From Clostridia bacterium (GTDB lineage Bacteria; Bacillota; Clostridia; Peptostreptococcales; Anaerovoracaceae): a stretch of 64,000 nt of DNA. The notes under the pieces are model-generated. The model ran no database searches. It was given only the letters and a program-made list of their open reading frames with translations, and had not been told where the DNA came from. This document shows, piece after piece, positions 1 to 9,099 of the stretch (position 1 is its first letter; each line of letters starts with the position of its first letter). The DNA is taken from positions 218,223 through 282,222 of the forward strand of contig CABJAP010000005.1 in NCBI GenBank assembly GCA_902363595.1, given 5' to 3'. A program made the translations under genes and the position numbers.

Positions 1-814
1 AGATTTTATCGCTCTCGGTCAAGTTCTCAGAGAGATTAATGGACTCTTAAAAAATTCGATACAGCAGATCGGAGCCAGCGCCGAACAAGTATCAGGCGGG
101 GCCGAACAGGTATCGGGCGGAGCTCAGGCACTAGCCCAAGGAGCGTCCGAACAGGCAAGTTCCATTGAGGAACTGGCCAGCAGCATTAACGAAATTGCCG
201 ACAGTGTGCAGGCCAACGCCGACAGCGCAGTGAAATCCAGCCGGGTAGCGGATGCAGTGGGAAGCAGTATCAGTGAAAGCAATGAGCAAATGAATCTGCT
301 GACGGATTCTATGAGACAGATGGAGCTCAATTCCAGTGAAATCAATCAGATCGTTGAGGAAATCGACGAAATTGCCTTCCAAACGAATATACTCGCTTTA
401 AATGCTTCTGTGGAAGCAGCCAGGGCGGGCGATGCAGGCAGAGGTTTTTCTGTGGTTGCGGATGAAGTCCGCAGATTAGCGGCCAAGTCATCGGAGGCTT
501 CCAAATTGACCGCAGAACTGATCAAAAAGAATACAGAAGCCGTGAACAGCAGTATTGGTGCTGTGGATATGGCAGCCCAAAAGATGCAGGAATCTGTACA
601 AAGAGCAAAAGAAGTCAATCAGATGGTCGATTCGATTTCCCAGGTATCTGTTCAGCAGGCCGATGCGGTTATGCAGATTCGGCAGAGCGTGGAACGAATT
701 TCAGAGATTGTTCAAGGTAATTCCGCTACAGCAGAGGAAAGTGCGGCGGCCAGTGAGGAACTGTCTGCTCAAGCCCAAATCTTAAAAGAACTGGTAGAAA
801 AATTCGAAGTTTAA
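1..814 (+). CDS. Methyl-accepting chemotaxis protein, C-terminal part (5' end outside window)
   Basis: This is the cytoplasmic signalling part of a chemoreceptor that controls CheA kinase activity. The frame is open from base 2, so the sensor domain and membrane segments lie upstream of the window. The visible part is an Ala/Ser/Glu/Gln-rich coiled coil. The hairpin tip typical of MCPs is present, with the residues [21 protein letters not shown] (about bases 370-430), followed by [15 protein letters not shown]. The tip is the contact surface for CheA and CheW, and genes for both follow in the same operon. The Gln/Glu pairs in the helices are potential methylation and deamidation sites for CheR and CheD. 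The sensed ligand cannot be told from this fragment. Confidence 0.95.
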   Translation, partial: DFIALGQVLREINGLLKNSIQQIGASAEQVSGGAEQVSGGAQALAQGASEQASSIEELASSINEIADSVQANADSAVKSSRVADAVGSSISESNEQMNLLTDSMRQMELNSSEINQIVEEIDEIAFQTNILALNASVEAARAGDAGRGFSVVADEVRRLAAKSSEASKLTAELIKKNTEAVNSSIGAVDMAAQKMQESVQRAKEVNQMVDSISQVSVQQADAVMQIRQSVERISEIVQGNSATAEESAAASEELSAQAQILKELVEKFEV

Positions 815-835
815 AAGGCCGATTAAGGAGAAAGA

Positions 836-1447
836 ATGAACAATTATACACCGCTGGATCAAATTTCAATCGATATCCTTTCGGAACTTGGAAATGTAGG
901 GACAGGAAATGCCGTCACCTCGTTATCGCAGATGACAGGACATTCGCTGGAGATTGAATTGCCGAAAGTAGAAATTGTAAAATATCAGGATATCTATCGT
1001 ATCTTAGGAGAAGCCGAAGAGCTTCAAACTGGTATTATGGTACAAGTAGCGGGCAAATTAAAGGGCACGTTCCTATTTCTGCTCAGCGAAACCTTCACTC
1101 AGAGCATCTTGCGAGCTGTCCTGGGCGGGGAAAATCGCAAGCTGACAGATTTGGATGAAATGGACCGTTCTTTGATCTGTGAATTGGGGAACATAATGTG
1201 CGGATCATACATACGTGCGCTTTCCCAACTACTGGATATGGATATGGATGTGACGGTTCCGGAAATGTGCATTGACATGGGCGGCGCCATCCTGAGCGTG
1301 CCCTTATCCCGATTTCTAAAGGTCAGCGAACAGATCCTGCTGATCGAAAATAAATTCCGCATGGGCAATCAATCCTTTATGGGCCGTATTTTGTTTCTGC
1401 CTGAGCAAGAATCCCTTGAAGCAATGCTTTCCAGCGTCAGGGAGTGA
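836..1447 (+). CDS. cheC: CheC-type chemotaxis phosphatase
   Basis: CheC dephosphorylates phospho-CheY-like receiver domains and also binds CheD. The 203-residue protein carries both CheC active-site helices. The first is near residues 10-25 (SELGNVGTGNA) and the second near residues 118-130 (CELGNIMCGS). Each has the E-x2-N signature, which suggests two working phosphatase centres rather than the single one of CheX or FliY variants. It starts 21 bp after the receptor gene with a GGAG-type ribosome site and is followed by cheD. No CheY gene is in view, so the likely substrate is the receiver domain of the REC-GGDEF protein two genes downstream; that is inference. Confidence 0.92.
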   Translation: MNNYTPLDQISIDILSELGNVGTGNAVTSLSQMTGHSLEIELPKVEIVKYQDIYRILGEAEELQTGIMVQVAGKLKGTFLFLLSETFTQSILRAVLGGENRKLTDLDEMDRSLICELGNIMCGSYIRALSQLLDMDMDVTVPEMCIDMGGAILSVPLSRFLKVSEQILLIENKFRMGNQSFMGRILFLPEQESLEAMLSSVRE

Positions 1448-1452
1448 TGAAC

Positions 1453-1929
1453 ATGGAACGGATTATCGTAGGGCTGGCAGAAGGTAAGATTGCAGAGAAA
1501 AATCAGTGGCTGGTATCATATGCGCTGGGTTCTTGTATAGGTGTATGCCTGTATGACAGACTTAACCAGATAGCCGGCATGGCACATATCATATTACCCG
1601 GCAAACTGGAATCGCGCAACCGGCAAAACCCGTACAAGTTCGCAGACGAAGGCGTATTCGAGCTGATACGGGAAATGAAAAAACATGGCGCCGCAGAAAC
1701 CCAGCTGATTGCCAAGATCGCAGGCGGAGCAAAGATGTTCTCTGCAGTAGGCTGGGAGTGGGAGATTGGCGCACGGAATATTCAAGCTGTTAAAAAGGCC
1801 CTTGCCAACGCGGGGATTCGAATAGCAGGTGAAGATACAGGCGAGAATTATGGAAGAACAATATCTTTTTGTGCACAGGACGGCAGGCTGGAAGTCAAGA
1901 CAGTCAAACATCCGCTGAAGATATTGTGA
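1453..1929 (+). CDS. cheD: CheD chemoreceptor glutamine deamidase
   Basis: CheD deamidates specific glutamines on MCP receptors and is modulated by CheC. The catalytic Cys lies in YALGSCIGV near residue 27 and the His in GMAHIILP near residue 46, followed by the K-F-A-D and AKIAGGAKMF blocks typical of the family. Length is about 158 residues, normal for CheD. GTG 1444 and ATG 1447 are also in frame, but ATG 1453 sits 8 nt after AGGGAG and is the best start. The gene lies between cheC and the response regulator gene, which supports one adaptation module. Confidence 0.9.
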   Translation: MERIIVGLAEGKIAEKNQWLVSYALGSCIGVCLYDRLNQIAGMAHIILPGKLESRNRQNPYKFADEGVFELIREMKKHGAAETQLIAKIAGGAKMFSAVGWEWEIGARNIQAVKKALANAGIRIAGEDTGENYGRTISFCAQDGRLEVKTVKHPLKIL

Positions 1930-1950
1930 AATAAAGGCGGAGGAAAGTAT

Positions 1951-2892
1951 ATGGATAACGAAACAAATCAGATCGTCTTGGTGGTAGACGACAGTATTCT
2001 AATTTGCAAACAGGTCCAGGCGGCGCTGAAGGAAAAGCCGGTTTTTGTCTGTGAAGCCCATGACGGCCAGCAAGCCGTGGAATTAATTCAGCAATACCAG
2101 CCTGATTTAATCCTGCTGGATGTGGTCTTGCCGGATGCGGACGGCTATGAGCTGATTGAAAAACTAAAAGAAGCAGACCAAAACGATGCGATGATCATAT
2201 TCCTCACATCGAAGGATAAGGACGACGATGTGGTCAGAGGATTTTCTCTTGGGGCCTGCGATTACATAAAGAAACCCTTTGTCCAGGCTGAGCTCCGTTC
2301 GAGAGTCTGTGCACATCTGAAAATGAAAATACAAAAGGATGAACTGAACCGGCAGAATAAAGAGTTGAAGTCAAACATGGAAAAGCTCAATTACATGGCT
2401 TTCCGTGACGGCCTCACTGGCCTTTATAATCGAAGATATGTGGTTGGCGATTTGATGGAGGATATACATCGAAAGGAAAGCGGAGAACGAAAAAACGTGC
2501 TGATCCTGGCAGACATCGACGACTTTAAGGTCATAAACGATACCTACGGCCATGATGCCGGTGATATGGCGCTTGTCTGCATTGCCAATATACTGGAAGC
2601 AAATTGCCGTGGACACAAAGTTGTTCGCTGGGGCGGAGAGGAATTTTTAATCGTTCTCTTCAATGTAACAACACAAGAGGCTTATCAAGTCAGCGAAGCA
2701 ATACGCAGGGAAGTCGAGAATTTCAGAATTTTCCACGATGACGGTGAATTTTCCTGTACCATAACCCTGGGGCTGCATGCATACAAGGAAAAGGAAGGAA
2801 TCGAGGAGAGTATCAACTGTGCTGATAAAGCCCTTTATCAGGGAAAGCGGTCAGGGAAGAATCGCAGTATCTGGTACGGATGCGAAGAATAA
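1951..2892 (+). CDS. Response regulator with REC and GGDEF domains (diguanylate cyclase)
   Basis: This protein probably makes cyclic di-GMP when phosphorylated. Residues 1-120 are a receiver domain with the acidic pair VVDDS, the phospho-acceptor Asp in LILLDVVLPD and the conserved Lys in YIKKPF. A short coiled linker follows. Residues 145-310 are a GGDEF domain with DGLTGLYNRR, DIDDFKVINDTYGHDAGD and an intact GGEEF active-site loop. The expected allosteric inhibition site RxxD is not obvious upstream of GGEEF. The gene lies between cheD and cheA with a strong GGAGG site, so it is the apparent output of this chemosensory operon, in the manner of WspR in the Pseudomonas Wsp system. Confidence 0.93.
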   Translation: MDNETNQIVLVVDDSILICKQVQAALKEKPVFVCEAHDGQQAVELIQQYQPDLILLDVVLPDADGYELIEKLKEADQNDAMIIFLTSKDKDDDVVRGFSLGACDYIKKPFVQAELRSRVCAHLKMKIQKDELNRQNKELKSNMEKLNYMAFRDGLTGLYNRRYVVGDLMEDIHRKESGERKNVLILADIDDFKVINDTYGHDAGDMALVCIANILEANCRGHKVVRWGGEEFLIVLFNVTTQEAYQVSEAIRREVENFRIFHDDGEFSCTITLGLHAYKEKEGIEESINCADKALYQGKRSGKNRSIWYGCEE

Positions 2893-2904
2893 ATGGAGTG
2901 GAAG

Positions 2905-4911
2905 ATGGGTTATTTTGATTCGGATGCGGAAGAAATGCTGGAAGTTTATCTGCTGGAAACCCGGCAGCTTACTGGACAGCTGAGCTCGGTGCTCCTTGAC
3001 GCGGAAAAAAACAATGCCTTTACTCAGGAAGATATTCATAGTATCTTTCGGGTCATGCATACGATAAAAAGCTCCTCCGCGATGATGGGGCTTGCAGAAA
3101 TGTCTTCCATGGCACATAAGCTGGAAGACCTTTTTGCGTATTATAGGGATCAAAAGGGGATGCTGCAGCAGCCAGAGCCGGAGTTATTCGACCTGCTTCT
3201 GGCCGCTCTTGATCATGTGGAAGAAGAGTTAGAAAAAATGGCGCGGGAGGATTACAGGCCAGGAAGTACCAAGGACATCGAAATGCAGGCAGACGCGTAT
3301 CTAAAAAAGCTGGCTGGCGGTCAAGAGGATGACGAAGCGTGTTCAGAGGAACAGAGCGAAGAACGAATCCCCGGGGGATTGAGAGAAAAAAGCGGTCATG
3401 TCGCCAGGGTCGTTTTTGAAGAAAACTGCCGTATGGAAAATGTGAGGGCGTATATGTTGGTACGCCAGATCAGCGGACTTTGTTCCTGCGTGGAAACCTA
3501 CCCGACCGATTTGGATAAAGGTGCCGATGTCGAAGAATATATTAATAAACATGGTGTTTTTATCCGTTTTGAAACTGAACATGAAAAGGAAGTGGTTGAG
3601 ACTCTTTCAAAGGGATTATTTGTAAAAAAATGCGAGGTGCTTTCTGAAAAGCAGAAGGCCCCCGCGGCGGAGGACAAAAAAGAGGAGATAAAATACACAG
3701 CTCCGCAGCAGAGCAGAGATAACGAGTTTCTCAGTGTGCGTTCCGATCGGCTGGATAAACTGCAGAACTTGGCAGGAGAAATGATCATCCAAATACAGAG
3801 CCTGGACAACAGTCTCAATAATCTGGGACTGCATGATCTGAGCCAAGGAGCTGCTTACCAACTCAATCGGCTGATTTATGAAGTGGAACGAACCGTTATG
3901 GAAACGCGGATGGTTCCTGTGGAAAAGGTCGTCCCCAAACTGAGGCGTATCTTGAGGGACATTAGCAAGCAACAGCAGAAAGAAATTGATCTGGTGGTGG
4001 AATGTGCGAACATTGAAGCGGATAAAAGTGTGGTAGAACTCGTTTCAGAAGCTCTCATCCATTTGATCCGCAATGCGGTGGATCATGGCATCGAAGCACC
4101 GGAAGAGCGCCTTGCAGCTGCCAAAAACAGAAAAGGAACAATCCGTTTTACAGTCGAGGGCCTGTCCGGAGAACTGTTGGTAACGATCAGCGATGACGGC
4201 AGGGGAATCGACGAGGAAGCGGTACTGGAAAAGGCTGAGGAACAAGGAAGATTGAACAGACCTAAGGAAACTTACCAATTCGATGAGATATGTGAGCTGC
4301 TCTTGCAGCCCGGGTTTACCACCAATGAGGAAGTGACCGCGTACTCCGGACGAGGTGTGGGACTGGATGTAGTAAAGAAATCCATAGAGGAGACCGGCGG
4401 CAATCTGCGTATTCATAGCCAGCCAGGAAAGGGCAGTGAATTTCTGATCACGGTTCCTTTGACGCTGGCTACGATCGAATGTGTCCGCTTTCAGGTGGCG
4501 GAATATCGTTTTTCCCTTCCGGCCCGATATGTTTTTCGCTTTATGGATTATCGTTCAAAGAAAGCCTATATCCAGAACACAAACGGGCGCCTTCATATTC
4601 TTTATGAAGGACAAATGGTGCCACTGATCGATCTGCGGTCTTTTTACCGCATTGGCGGTCAGGTTCCCAATTCATCGATTATTGTTTATGTGAAAAATAT
4701 GGAAAAGGAAGGGTGTATTTTAATCGATTCCATGTTCCAGCAGAAAAGAGTCGTTGTCAGACCCCTGCCTCCATTTTTGGGAATGAATTATCGAAGAAGG
4801 ACAGGAATTACCGGATGCAGTACCATGGGTGACGGTGTTATATGTTCATCGCTGGATATCGGTCTTTTGATCACCCAATACGAGAAGGAGGGAGTCTATG
4901 GAACCGAGTAA
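2905..4911 (+). CDS. cheA: Chemotaxis histidine kinase CheA
   Basis: CheA is the histidine autokinase of the chemosensory array. Domains in order: an HPt (P1) domain with the phosphorylated His in VMHTIKSSSAMMG (about residue 52); a divergent P2-like region around residues 165-245; a dimerisation helix pair (275-335); an HATPase domain with N box IRNAVDHGIE, G1 DDGRGID and G2 GRGVGLDVV; and a CheW-like P5 domain to the C-terminus. An upstream ATG at 2893 abuts the previous stop but has no ribosome site. ATG 2905 follows GGAG, so I prefer it. The 3' end overlaps cheW by 14 bp, which suggests translational coupling. Confidence 0.95.
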   Translation: MGYFDSDAEEMLEVYLLETRQLTGQLSSVLLDAEKNNAFTQEDIHSIFRVMHTIKSSSAMMGLAEMSSMAHKLEDLFAYYRDQKGMLQQPEPELFDLLLAALDHVEEELEKMAREDYRPGSTKDIEMQADAYLKKLAGGQEDDEACSEEQSEERIPGGLREKSGHVARVVFEENCRMENVRAYMLVRQISGLCSCVETYPTDLDKGADVEEYINKHGVFIRFETEHEKEVVETLSKGLFVKKCEVLSEKQKAPAAEDKKEEIKYTAPQQSRDNEFLSVRSDRLDKLQNLAGEMIIQIQSLDNSLNNLGLHDLSQGAAYQLNRLIYEVERTVMETRMVPVEKVVPKLRRILRDISKQQQKEIDLVVECANIEADKSVVELVSEALIHLIRNAVDHGIEAPEERLAAAKNRKGTIRFTVEGLSGELLVTISDDGRGIDEEAVLEKAEEQGRLNRPKETYQFDEICELLLQPGFTTNEEVTAYSGRGVGLDVVKKSIEETGGNLRIHSQPGKGSEFLITVPLTLATIECVRFQVAEYRFSLPARYVFRFMDYRSKKAYIQNTNGRLHILYEGQMVPLIDLRSFYRIGGQVPNSSIIVYVKNMEKEGCILIDSMFQQKRVVVRPLPPFLGMNYRRRTGITGCSTMGDGVICSSLDIGLLITQYEKEGVYGTE

Positions 4912-5341
4912 TCAAAATGCGATGCTTCTGCTGGCAGGCAGGGAAAAGAACTATGCGGTAGAATTTTTTTCTGTGGAAGAAATTTGTTTCAACATCAAGC
5001 TGTCCAAGATCCCCGCTCTCCCGAATTATTTCCTGGGGCTGGGCAATTATAAAGGAAACACTCTGCCGATCATCAGGTTGGAAAAGGAGTACGGACAACC
5101 CGGGGAGAAGAACATGCAGCCCGTAGTTCTAATCTTGAAATATCAACAGCATCAGTTCGGTCTTTGGGCAGAAGTACAACCGGATATGATTCCTGCCGGC
5201 GCTGCCGCAGCTATACAGGAAAGCGATTTTTCAATAGAAGAAAATGGGATATGGAAAGAAAAGGAATTGTATCAGTATGACGGAAAACTGGTATCGCTGA
5301 TTGATGTCCAGCGATCGGCGGAACAGCTCTTACTGCTATGA
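4898..5341 (+). CDS. cheW: CheW-like coupling protein
   Basis: CheW couples MCP receptors to CheA. The protein of about 147 residues has the CheW beta-barrel pattern: the YAVEFFSVEEICFNIKLSKIPALPNYFLGLGNYKGNTLPIIRL region matches the usual receptor- and kinase-binding face, and LVSLIDVQR closes the second subdomain. The N-terminus (LLLAGREKNYAVEF) and the middle part are divergent from textbook CheW, so binding partners may be specific to this array. It overlaps the end of cheA and is the last gene of the chemosensory operon; the next gene, nth, is unrelated but follows without a visible terminator. Confidence 0.85.
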   Translation: MEPSNQNAMLLLAGREKNYAVEFFSVEEICFNIKLSKIPALPNYFLGLGNYKGNTLPIIRLEKEYGQPGEKNMQPVVLILKYQQHQFGLWAEVQPDMIPAGAAAAIQESDFSIEENGIWKEKELYQYDGKLVSLIDVQRSAEQLLLL

Positions 5342-5394
5342 GTTCATCCCTAAGACGCCGTATTCCAAAGCAAAGCGCAGGGAGGATCGAGTAC

Positions 5395-6066
5395 ATGGAA
5401 GCAAGCAAACAGAATAGGCAGGAGTATGTTACAGAAATACTGAGCAGATTGGATGAAAGATACGGCACTGAGAAAGAAACCTTTGACTTTCCGCAGCCCT
5501 GGCAGCAACTGGTTGGGATTATTCTCAGCGCCCAAACGACAGATCGGCAGGTAAATCAGGTGCTGCCCCAGTTATTCGGAACATATGGAACTCCTGCTGA
5601 ACTGGGAAAAGCAGATGTTGGAGAAGTGATGGAGATCATCCGTCCTGTGGGGCTGCATAAAACAAAAGGGAGGAATATTATTGCTTGCTGCCGCCGGCTG
5701 GAGGAGGAATTCGGAGGAGCAGTTCCTCAATCCATTCAGGAACTGCTCAGGCTGCCTGGAGTAGGACGCAAGACGGCAACGCTTTGCTTAGCGGATGTTT
5801 ACCATATTCCCGGTGTCACCGTGGATACCCATGTCTTTCGCATCGCAAGACGCCTGGGATGGGCGCGGGGAAAGACTCCGGCGGCCGTGGAGAAAGAGCT
5901 GGAAGCGGTTTTGCCCCGTACTCACTGGAACCGAATTAATTTTCAGCTGGTGGAACATGGACGGACAATCTGTTCCGCCAGGAAAGCGGATTGCAAGATA
6001 TGCCCGTTGACTCCCTGGTGTGAAAAAATAGGAGTTGAGAAACAGCATGAGGAGAGGAATCCATGA
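5395..6066 (+). CDS. nth: Endonuclease III (DNA glycosylase/AP lyase)
   Basis: Nth removes oxidised pyrimidines and cleaves the abasic site in base excision repair. The helix-hairpin-helix LPGVGRKTA contains the catalytic Lys, the catalytic Asp is in VTVDTHVFR, and the C-terminal [4Fe-4S] loop is C-x6-C-x2-C-x5-C (CSARKADC..CPLTPWC). The frame is open from an ATG at 5338 that overlaps the cheW stop. However, ATG 5395 lies 9 nt after GGGAGG and gives 223 residues starting MEASKQNR, close to the usual 210-220, so I use it. The stop overlaps the start of the following regulator gene (ATGA). Confidence 0.95.
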   Translation: MEASKQNRQEYVTEILSRLDERYGTEKETFDFPQPWQQLVGIILSAQTTDRQVNQVLPQLFGTYGTPAELGKADVGEVMEIIRPVGLHKTKGRNIIACCRRLEEEFGGAVPQSIQELLRLPGVGRKTATLCLADVYHIPGVTVDTHVFRIARRLGWARGKTPAAVEKELEAVLPRTHWNRINFQLVEHGRTICSARKADCKICPLTPWCEKIGVEKQHEERNP

Positions 6067-7097
6067 ACTATAAAATCATGTATCAATTTGACCCGGTTTT
6101 TGAAACGATAGGGCTTTTGCACAGCATTGCCGAGCCGATGGAAAAAGAAGCAGTGATTCAGCAGTTCAATGAGCTGGGATTTGACGCTGAACGTTGCTAC
6201 AAAAAGTACTACAAAATCATGGAGCGGTATATCAGGCTTTTTAAAAAACATATGGCCCCTTGCGAAATAAGTCATCAAGAATTCTTTTTCTGTCATGGCG
6301 ACGAATTTTGCCTGTTGCTTACTGTGCTGATCACAGAAAATCCCCAGTGGATGGATTCTCTTGATCCTGTAAGCGATGAAGAAATTCGCAGTATGACTGG
6401 TTTTTTGCTCCAGGAAAATGAAGCGCAGGCCATCTCCCTGAGGGATGGGAATTGGCCCCAGCTTGATACAGAAAAGAAAATTATTAAGTTTCTATCTGAT
6501 TTGCAGGCAGAGGAAAGCTTGAAATGGCACTTGCTGGAGTTTATGCGGTGCCCGAAAGATTGGATGGAAAAATTAATTGAGCTGCTTGCAACAAACATTC
6601 CTGCATGGGAAAAAGCCTTGGAGGAGATGAATAAAGCCTTGGAACCATTTGTGCGGAGCTACGAAAATAATGCGGATAAACAGGTTTCACAAATAGCGAA
6701 AATTTGTGCTCCGGGGGCTTGCATCTATCCGACACTGATTGGAGGCATGTCCCAGCAAATCTATTATTCAAGGTGCTATCAAGGCTTGTTTATGTCATTT
6801 TTGACGCCCAAAGGCAGCAGCGGGGATGAGCGTAAAGAACTGGTCATCACGAGAATGAAGGCGCTTAGTGACAGGAGCAAGCTGGATATACTCTGCGAGC
6901 TGAAAAAATCCAGGCAATATAATTTGGAGCTTGCTGAGACCATGAAACTTTCGCCGTCTACCATATCCCACCATATGAACGTGCTCTTTGCCTGCGGCTT
7001 TGTAGGCATCGAGAAAAAAGACGGAAGAGTCTATTACTATCTCCAGGAGGAAGTGGTGGAAGAGTATCTGGATCATGTGCGCCAGATGCTCCTGTAA
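6063..7097 (+). CDS. ArsR-like winged-helix transcriptional regulator with long N-terminal domain
   Basis: The last 85 residues form an ArsR-type winged helix: MKALSDRSKLDILCELK, the recognition segment LAETMKLSPSTISHHMNVL, and the wing GFVGIEKKDGRVYYYL. The first 255 residues match no family I recognise; they are mostly helical and rich in aromatic and acidic residues, and probably sense a ligand or partner. At 344 residues it is three times the size of a plain ArsR protein and resembles the large ArsR-domain regulators common in Clostridia. It overlaps nth by 4 bp. A strong terminator follows at 7157-7214. The target is unknown. Confidence 0.75.
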   Translation: MNYKIMYQFDPVFETIGLLHSIAEPMEKEAVIQQFNELGFDAERCYKKYYKIMERYIRLFKKHMAPCEISHQEFFFCHGDEFCLLLTVLITENPQWMDSLDPVSDEEIRSMTGFLLQENEAQAISLRDGNWPQLDTEKKIIKFLSDLQAEESLKWHLLEFMRCPKDWMEKLIELLATNIPAWEKALEEMNKALEPFVRSYENNADKQVSQIAKICAPGACIYPTLIGGMSQQIYYSRCYQGLFMSFLTPKGSSGDERKELVITRMKALSDRSKLDILCELKKSRQYNLELAETMKLSPSTISHHMNVLFACGFVGIEKKDGRVYYYLQEEVVEEYLDHVRQMLL

Positions 7098-7156
7098 AAC
7101 AATCGATGATGAGTGAAGGGACTTGCAAAGCTGCTGCCAGACCCTTTTAGTGCCGT

Positions 7157-7214
7157 ATAAGTGTAAGAGATAAAGCGTATTTTCAGTGCTTTATCCTCTG
7201 CACTTATTTTTTTA
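7157..7214 (+). terminator. Rho-independent terminator after the nth-arsR-like unit
   Basis: A long hairpin pairs ATAAGTG..AGAGATAAAGC with GCTTTATCCTCT.CACTTAT around an 11-nt loop. A run of seven T follows at 7207-7213. It separates the regulator gene from the ABC exporter gene. Confidence 0.9.
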
Positions 7215-7285
7215 TTTCCCTGGCAGCCTGGAATCCAAATAATCGGAATGCTGCTCTCATTATATTCGATTGTTATAAAACATAG

Positions 7286-7314
7286 TTGATATATATAAAA
7301 TAATATGATATTCT
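7286..7314 (+). promoter_or_regulatory. Sigma-70 type promoter for the ABC exporter
   Basis: TTGATA at 7286-7291 and TATTCT at 7309-7314 are 17 bp apart in a very AT-rich stretch, 45 bp before the ABC gene start. Both boxes are imperfect, so this is a plausible rather than certain promoter. Confidence 0.5.
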
Positions 7315-7358
7315 ACTAATAACGAATAAGTTTGATGGATGTGGAATTTGGAGGGATT

Positions 7359-8996
7359 ATGAACGCATGCTTGAAAAAGAACAAAGGATTTTTGGCGCTG
7401 GCCGTCTTGATGGGGGCTGTTAGTGCAATTGCCGCAGCATTTGTCTCGATCATTTTGCAGTGGATTTTGGATGTAGCCCTAAATGGCGATCTTGAAGGGT
7501 TTGAAAAAATGATTGCCGGTATAGCGATCTATATGGCTGCCTTGTGTCTGATGGGGTTTGTCGAGGCCCTATGCGGAAAAATTTTGCTTCGAAATGTGAC
7601 CAAAGATTTGCGGGACCGGATTTTTCGAGGCGTAATGAGCAAAGGACCGGAGGAATATTATAAGTGTAATTCAGCAGATTATCTGTCTATGATTGTTAAC
7701 GACGTAAAGCTGATTGAGGAAAATTTTCTAATACCGTTGCTGTTGTCGATTCAGATGATCGCCTTGTTTTTAGCAACTTTGGCAATCTTGTGCTATCTCA
7801 GTCCATTGATTACCGCAATTTTAATTGGTTTTCTATTGCTGATGTTTTTGGTTCCGGCTTTATTGGGAAAAGCTCTGCAAAAGCGTCAAAACTTTTATTC
7901 GGAAGAGTTGGCTCGTTTTACTGCCAAAGCAAAGGATTTTCTCAGCGGCTATGAGGTTATAAGAAGTTTTTCCATAGGCGGTCATATTTTAAGCAAATAT
8001 CGCAAAGAAAATAGCAATACGGTGAATGCCAAGTTCCGTGCAGACCGTTTGGTAGCAGTCAACGAGAGCTTAGCCGATATGTTGTCAACGCTGAGTGTTG
8101 TGGTCGTTGTATTTGTGGCAGCCTATATGGTGCTCCGGGGAAACATAACAGCCGGGACCTTGCTAGCGCTGATCCAGTTGAGCGGAACCTTCAGCACACC
8201 GGTGCTGGTAATCATGCAAAGTTTTCCTAAGATGGCGGGTATGAAACCAATTCTGAATAAGGTTGAAGCATTGTGCACACAAGAGAATAAGAGCAGCGTT
8301 GCAAATGCAGCAGCATCCGTCCGTTTTCAAAAAGGTATTTCCTTTGATTGCGTAAAATTCGGATACGAGGATGACCACGCTATTCTCAAGGGAATCAACC
8401 TTGAAATAGAACCGAACAAAAAATATGCTATGCTGGGAGATAGCGGCTGTGGTAAAACAACAGTCATTCGGCTTCTGACCGGATATTCAGACCGGTATCA
8501 AGGCCACATCTGCTATGATGGAAAAGAAGTTCGGCAAATGAACCAGCGCGAGCTTAGTCAGCAAATCGCCGTGATCCATCAAAATGTATATCTCTTTGAC
8601 ACAGACATTTATCAGAATATCTGCCTGGAGGAAAAATTTTCTGAGGAAGACCTAAATCTGGCCTTACAAAAGAGCGGCGTGGCCGGTTTTTTGAGTCAAA
8701 TGGAGGAAGGAATACATACAAAGGTCGGTGAAAACGGCAGCCGGCTGTCAGGAGGACAGAGGCAGCGGATTGCAGTAGCAAGAGCCTTGATCCGGAAAAC
8801 GCCGATTTTGGTTCTGGATGAGGGGACCTCGGCGGTGGATCAGAAAACAGCCTGCGCCATCGAACGGGAACTGCTCAAAGAGAAGGAACTGACCCTGATT
8901 ACCATTACGCACCATATGCAGATCGAGTTGAAAAATCAGTACGACCGGATTTTTTATATGGATAAGGGAGTGATCTGCACACCGGATTGTGAATGA
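7359..8996 (+). CDS. ABC transporter, fused permease and ATP-binding protein
   Basis: This is a half-transporter of the exporter type. About six membrane helices span residues 1-300. The nucleotide-binding domain follows, with Walker A GDSGCGKTT near residue 360, signature LSGGQRQR near 465, Walker B ILVLDEGTS and the switch His in ITITHH. The frame is open from TTG 7332, but GGAGGG lies just before ATG 7359, giving about 545 residues. The substrate cannot be assigned; half-exporters of this kind move lipids, drugs or peptides. It stands alone between two hairpins and is followed by a MarR regulator unit with its own promoter, so control by that MarR protein is possible but not shown. Confidence 0.88.
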   Translation: MNACLKKNKGFLALAVLMGAVSAIAAAFVSIILQWILDVALNGDLEGFEKMIAGIAIYMAALCLMGFVEALCGKILLRNVTKDLRDRIFRGVMSKGPEEYYKCNSADYLSMIVNDVKLIEENFLIPLLLSIQMIALFLATLAILCYLSPLITAILIGFLLLMFLVPALLGKALQKRQNFYSEELARFTAKAKDFLSGYEVIRSFSIGGHILSKYRKENSNTVNAKFRADRLVAVNESLADMLSTLSVVVVVFVAAYMVLRGNITAGTLLALIQLSGTFSTPVLVIMQSFPKMAGMKPILNKVEALCTQENKSSVANAAASVRFQKGISFDCVKFGYEDDHAILKGINLEIEPNKKYAMLGDSGCGKTTVIRLLTGYSDRYQGHICYDGKEVRQMNQRELSQQIAVIHQNVYLFDTDIYQNICLEEKFSEEDLNLALQKSGVAGFLSQMEEGIHTKVGENGSRLSGGQRQRIAVARALIRKTPILVLDEGTSAVDQKTACAIERELLKEKELTLITITHHMQIELKNQYDRIFYMDKGVICTPDCE

Positions 8997-9026
8997 TCGG
9001 AAAAGAAAGATTTTCAATTACCAGGC

Positions 9027-9091
9027 TTGACAATGGATGAAAAAAACAATAAACTAATATAGTTCACAAAGTGAACTATATTAGTTTATTG
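9027..9091 (+). promoter_or_regulatory. MarR-type operator palindrome overlapping a sigma-70 promoter
   Basis: TTGACA (9027-9032) and TAAACT (9050-9055) are 17 bp apart. A perfect inverted repeat with 21-bp arms (9047-9067 and 9071-9091) around the 3-nt centre AAA covers the -10 box and reaches the ribosome site of the marR-like gene. Binding there would block RNA polymerase, and the hairpin in mRNA would also touch the GGAGG sequence. This is a typical autoregulation design. Confidence 0.85.
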
Positions 9092-9099
9092 GAGGATTT

